The notes below the pieces were generated by a model. It was given only the letters and a program-made list of their open reading frames with translations, made no database searches and was not told the DNA's origin. A program made the translations under genes and the position numbers. Of a stretch of 32,879 nucleotides of DNA, positions 29,990-32,879 are shown one piece after another; within the stretch, counting starts at the first letter, position 1; each line of letters begins with the position of its first letter. The DNA comes from Aquibacillus sediminis (GTDB taxonomy: Bacteria > Bacillota > Bacilli > Bacillales > Amphibacillaceae). The DNA is taken from assembly GCF_005870085.1 (NCBI RefSeq), contig NZ_SZNM01000035.1, forward strand, positions 1 to 32,879, written 5' to 3'.

Positions 29990-30994
29990 ATGTTTAGTTA
30001 TATTATAAAAAGGATTTTGATGCTCATTCCTGTGTTAATTGGAGTTTCGATCTTAACATTTTCACTTATTCATCTTATACCAGGGGATCCTGCTAAAAGT
30101 ATGTTAGGGGAAAAAGCAAACGAAGCTCAATTAGAGGCGTTACGAGCAGAGATGGGTTTAAATGACCCATTATATAGTCAGTATGGTACGTATGTAGCCA
30201 AAATTCTTCAAGGGGATCTTGGGGAATCTGTTCAATCAAAAGAATCCATTGCAACAGAGGTTGCAGATCGTTTGCCAGCAACAATTGAATTGGCTTTGTT
30301 CGCTATGGTTTTAGCTATTATCGTAGGAGTATTAGCTGGTGTTATTGCGGCTGTGAAGCAATATTCATGGTTTGACAATATAAGTATGACTGGTGCCCTG
30401 TTTGGTGTTTCGATGCCAATATTTTGGCTCGGATTGATGATGATTTGGTTGTTTTCGGTTCAATTAAATATCCTGCCTGCATCTGGAAGACTATCAAATG
30501 ATATTCAACTTGGTCTAATAACGAATTTTTATTTAATTGATAGTATCCTTACGTTGAATTGGCCTGCTTTTAAAGATGCGTTCTTACACCTCCTTATGCC
30601 CGGTATTGCCTTAGGCACCATTCCAATGGCAATTATTGCCCGGATGACACGTTCAAGTATGTTAGAGGTAATGAAACAAGACTACATTCGAACCGCTAAT
30701 GCAAAAGGGTTAGCAAGTTATCTAGTTATTTTTCAGCACGCATTAAAAAATGCCTTTTTACCGGTATTAACGGTCATTGGTCTTCAGTTTGGATTACTGC
30801 TAGGAGGAGCCGTGCTGACGGAGACGATTTTCTCATGGCCAGGAATAGGACGTTATGTATTAAATGCCGTTTTAGGTCGAGATTATCCTGTTGTACAAAG
30901 TACGATTTTAATTATTGCTGCGATTTTTGTCATTGTAAATTTAGTAACAGATTTATTGTACAAATTCTTTGATCCAAGGATTAAATATGATTAG
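29990..30994 (+). CDS. dppB: Dipeptide ABC transporter permease (DppB/OppB type)
   Basis: A 334-residue permease with six membrane helices. Typical DppB start (IIKRILMLIPVLIGVSILTF, then IPGDPA), an extracytoplasmic loop with LGLNDPLYSQYG-like sequence, and the EAA-type cytoplasmic loop (RTANAKGLASYLVIFQHALK, about 236-258) that docks the ATPases. The family ending YKFFDPRIKYD is present. A GGGGGA box precedes the ATG. There are eight bases between its stop and the alternative GTG of the next gene. Confidence 0.92.
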   Translation: MFSYIIKRILMLIPVLIGVSILTFSLIHLIPGDPAKSMLGEKANEAQLEALRAEMGLNDPLYSQYGTYVAKILQGDLGESVQSKESIATEVADRLPATIELALFAMVLAIIVGVLAGVIAAVKQYSWFDNISMTGALFGVSMPIFWLGLMMIWLFSVQLNILPASGRLSNDIQLGLITNFYLIDSILTLNWPAFKDAFLHLLMPGIALGTIPMAIIARMTRSSMLEVMKQDYIRTANAKGLASYLVIFQHALKNAFLPVLTVIGLQFGLLLGGAVLTETIFSWPGIGRYVLNAVLGRDYPVVQSTILIIAAIFVIVNLVTDLLYKFFDPRIKYD

Positions 30995-31011
30995 AAAAGG
31001 ATGTGAGCGAA

Positions 31012-31920
31012 ATGGAAACGCAACCCAACTTACCAACAGAACCACCAGTTAATAGTCAAAAGACAGCTCACCCTAAATCGCCTAGTCTATGGCTTGATGC
31101 CCTGCAAAGGTTGGTGAAAAGTAAGACGTCATTCATTGGGCTTTGTTTGATTTTATTACTAATCCTTACGGCAATTTTTGCACCGCTTATTGCTACCCAC
31201 GAACCGACAAGTCAGGATATTATTAACAGATATCAAGCACCATCAAGTGAGCATTGGCTTGGAACAGATGAACTTGGTCGAGATATTTTTAGCCGAATTG
31301 TTTATGGAACGAGGATTTCAATTCAAATTGGTGTGATTGCTGTTGGTATTTCGGCGATCGTCGGCATCTTTCTAGGTTGTGTGGCAGGTTATTTTGGTCG
31401 CTGGTTAGATTTAATTATTATGCGGTTTATCGATATTTTAATGGCATTTCCTAGTATTCTATTGGCCATTGCATTAGTAACTGTGATGGGACCAAGCCTT
31501 CGTAATGCCATGATCGCCGTTGGACTCGTTGGTATTCCACAGTTTGCTCGGATTGTGCGGTCAACCGTGTTATCAGTAAAAGAAACGGAATATATTGAAG
31601 CAGCACGTTCAATTGGAGCAAAAAATGGAAAAATTTTATTTAGTCATGTGTTACCAAACTGCATGGCACCGATTATCGTACAGGCAACGTTAAGTATCGG
31701 TACAGCCATTTTGGACGCTGCTGGATTAAGTTTCTTAGGGCTTGGTGCCGAGCCTTCGATTCCAGAATGGGGTGCCATGTTAAGTGATGGACGTGCAGCA
31801 CTACAGACCTCACCATGGGTGGTTACCTTTCCAGGACTAGCAATATTACTCGTTGTATTAGGGTTTAACTTACTTGGTGATGGTCTGCGTGATGCACTTG
31901 ATCCAAAAATGAAACAATAA
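31012..31920 (+). CDS. dppC: Dipeptide ABC transporter permease (DppC/OppC type)
   Basis: A 302-residue permease with a cytoplasmic N-terminal tail (about 1-40), a first helix (SFIGLCLILLLILTAIFAPL), the conserved HWLGTDELGRDIFSRIVYG segment, an EAA loop (EAARSIGAKNGKILFSHVLP) and the ending GDGLRDALDPKMKQ, all typical of DppC. ATG 31012 is preferred, since AAAAGGA is nine bases upstream; GTG 31003 would be too close. It forms the channel with the DppB-type subunit. It is last in the operon and a terminator follows 34 bp later. Confidence 0.92.
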   Translation: METQPNLPTEPPVNSQKTAHPKSPSLWLDALQRLVKSKTSFIGLCLILLLILTAIFAPLIATHEPTSQDIINRYQAPSSEHWLGTDELGRDIFSRIVYGTRISIQIGVIAVGISAIVGIFLGCVAGYFGRWLDLIIMRFIDILMAFPSILLAIALVTVMGPSLRNAMIAVGLVGIPQFARIVRSTVLSVKETEYIEAARSIGAKNGKILFSHVLPNCMAPIIVQATLSIGTAILDAAGLSFLGLGAEPSIPEWGAMLSDGRAALQTSPWVVTFPGLAILLVVLGFNLLGDGLRDALDPKMKQ

Positions 31921-31954
31921 CGATACTTACAAATTATTACATTTACGGTATGAT

Positions 31955-31985
31955 AAAAGGTAGAGTGTGATGCTCTGCCTTTTTT
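31955..31985 (+). terminator. Terminator of the dipeptide ABC operon
   Basis: AAAAGGTAGAG pairs with CTCTGCCTTTT (one G-T pair) over a 7-nt loop, followed by T residues. Confidence 0.88.
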
Positions 31986-32010
31986 GCATTTGGCTTTTTT
32001 CCTAAGTTAT

Positions 32011-32155
32011 AGATACTGTGCAGTAGCTGTATACTGTGCAGTAACATTCGGAATTTTGCTTTCTTTTATTCTGATTGAAATAGGTATTATACCATCGCTA
32101 CGACAGAATACTCCGCTTTCCATGGGCACGGCCTCAGCTAACTTGGTAAAGAAAC
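32011..32155 (-). repeat. Interspersed repeat, right copy (inverted relative to position 1-148)
   Basis: The reverse complement from 32155 to about 32011 matches positions 1-148. Near its end TACTGTGCAGTA occurs twice, 18 bp apart (32014 and 32032). Sequence from 32156 to 32300 contains CGAGGAGTCTCCG and TTCTGCCTTCGCTGGTAT, pieces of the same kind of palindromic Bacillaceae repeat. An open plus-strand frame runs through here but has no ribosome binding site and reads repeat DNA. Confidence 0.75.
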
Positions 32156-32405
32156 CCACTTTACCAAGTGGATCTTCGGCTCGTGCTGTTCCCATAGGAC
32201 AAGGAACGCTTCGGCAGCGATACATCGCACGAAGAAAATTGAACTTTATTTTCGAGGAGTCTCCGTATTCTGCCTTCGCTGGTATAAGTTTTCTGATTTA
32301 TAATAGTGTACATCGTTGAAGGCAATATTGTATACAGCGTTATGCTAAAAGCGAATCATTAGCATTAAAGCAATTAAGCCATTTTCTATAAAAATTCATT
32401 GTTCA

Positions 32406-32515
32406 CGAATCAGCGAAGGAAATACACGGAGACTCCCGTGGGACTAGTGGCATCGGTGAGACCCCGCAGTGAGGTACGAACGAGGAGCATTCCTGTTAGT
32501 GAACCAAAAGGTACT
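32406..32515 (+). repeat. Bacillaceae-type palindromic interspersed repeat (partial)
   Basis: The stretch contains AATCAGCGAAGGAAATACAC, CGGAGACTCCCGTGGGA, GGTGAGACCCCGCAGTGAGG and CGAGGAG in order. These blocks form the left and central parts of a repeat family seen in many Bacillaceae genomes. The matching right arm (GGAAAGCG...TTCGCTG) is missing here, so this copy is truncated just before the IS110 element. Confidence 0.65.
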
Positions 32516-32529
32516 TGATATAAAAATAG

Positions 32530-32588
32530 CCCTCTTGTATGATGTTTGAGAATCAACGCCAATCAATACTCAACCATATACAGGAGGG
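32530..32588 (+). promoter_or_regulatory. Hairpin that hides the transposase ribosome binding site
   Basis: CCCTCTTGTAT (32530-32540) pairs 10 of 11 with ATACAGGAGGG (32578-32588), with an inner GTTTGAG/CTCAAC stem. The second arm contains the AGGAGGG box of the transposase. Transcripts entering from outside would fold and block translation, a known self-limiting device of insertion sequences. Confidence 0.6.
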
Positions 32589-32596
32589 ACTACCTA

Positions 32597-32879
32597 ATGA
32601 ATCATATTACGAATCAAAAGATAAATCAAGTATCTGATGATACCTTGGTAATCGGCGTAGATATTGCAAAGAAGACACATTATGCTTGTCCAATTGATGA
32701 TCGGGGACGAGTACTTCAAAAAGCTTTTCCGTTTGGTCAATCTGGTGCAGGATTCGAAAAGTTTAAGCATAGTATCCATACACTACAAGATTTACATGAA
32801 AAAGAACAAGTAATTGTTGGTTTTGAACCGACAGGACATTATTGGATGAATCTAGCTGCTTATTTAATCAAACATGATA
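32597..32879 (+). CDS. IS110 family transposase, N-terminal part (runs off the window)
   Basis: The frame stays open for 94 codons to the window edge. The N-terminal RuvC-like DEDD domain is visible: D22 in VIGVDIAKKTHYA and E77 in VGFEPTGHYW, both hallmark residues of IS110 transposases (DEDD recombinases guided, in studied members, by a bridge RNA). AGGAGGG lies eight bases before the ATG. Only about a quarter of the usual ~400 aa is present, so intactness cannot be judged. The upstream non-coding part visible here (about 80 bp) is short for a 5' bridge RNA. Confidence 0.9.
   Translation, partial: MNHITNQKINQVSDDTLVIGVDIAKKTHYACPIDDRGRVLQKAFPFGQSGAGFEKFKHSIHTLQDLHEKEQVIVGFEPTGHYWMNLAAYLIKHD

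Noticed and set aside
31984-32319. Plus-strand 111-aa open frame
   Set aside because: It lies in interspersed repeat DNA right after a terminator, with no ribosome binding site.

Overview
The window looks like chromosomal DNA of a low-GC, spore-forming, probably moderately halophilic or alkaliphilic member of the Bacillaceae (Oceanobacillus/Virgibacillus-like). Reasons: AT-rich sequence, strong AGGAGG-type ribosome binding sites, TTG/GTG starts, acidic proteins, a sporulation-checkpoint gene (sda), CodY- and MhqR-like operators, and intergenic repeats of the kind common in Bacillaceae. No rRNA, tRNA, CRISPR array or prophage was seen. All calls come from reading the sequence; no database search was run.

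Layout. 1-5.5 kb: an S9 acylaminoacyl peptidase (minus strand), a tiny His-rich protein, a small acidic DUF1292-like protein, and yhdT-panF (sodium/pantothenate symport) ending in a perfect terminator. 6.2-8.8 kb: a ba3-type (B-family) cytochrome c oxidase operon with the 38-aa subunit IIa, subunit II (CuA), subunit I and a further 28-aa membrane peptide; a perfect TGTGA-N6-TCACA Crp/Fnr site precedes it. 9.0-11.3 kb: a secreted subtilisin-like protease with three C-terminal SLH motifs. 11.8-18.6 kb: TetR regulator, lipoprotein membrane-fusion adaptor, RND (HAE1/SwrC-like) pump and a TolC-like coiled-coil protein. This is a complete tripartite-efflux gene set in an organism that should have no outer membrane, and is the most intriguing system here. 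18.8-19.7 kb: an EamA permease. 20.3-23.1 kb: a quinone/electrophile-stress group (MhqD-like hydrolase, two WrbA-like quinone reductases, MhqR-like MarR regulator) with matching operator-like sites at two promoters. 23.3-23.7 kb: two very small genes, one of them sda. 24.2-25.7 kb: VanZ-like protein and a two-domain sulfurtransferase, convergent. 26.0-31.9 kb: a dipeptide ABC importer (ATPase, ATPase, binding lipoprotein, two permeases) with two adjacent CodY boxes just downstream of its promoter. 32.5 kb to end: the start of an IS110-family transposase.

Structure between genes. Several intergenic regions carry short tandem or dispersed repeats with a shared pitch of about 50-52 bp (about five DNA turns), although the unit sequences differ. 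Two arrays (near 19.9 and 23.8 kb) have an alternating A-B-A-B pattern. A double-hairpin repeat sits about 58 bp upstream of both peptidase genes. A ~145-bp interspersed repeat occurs in inverted orientation at the two ends of the window, so the ~32 kb between them is flanked by an inverted pair.
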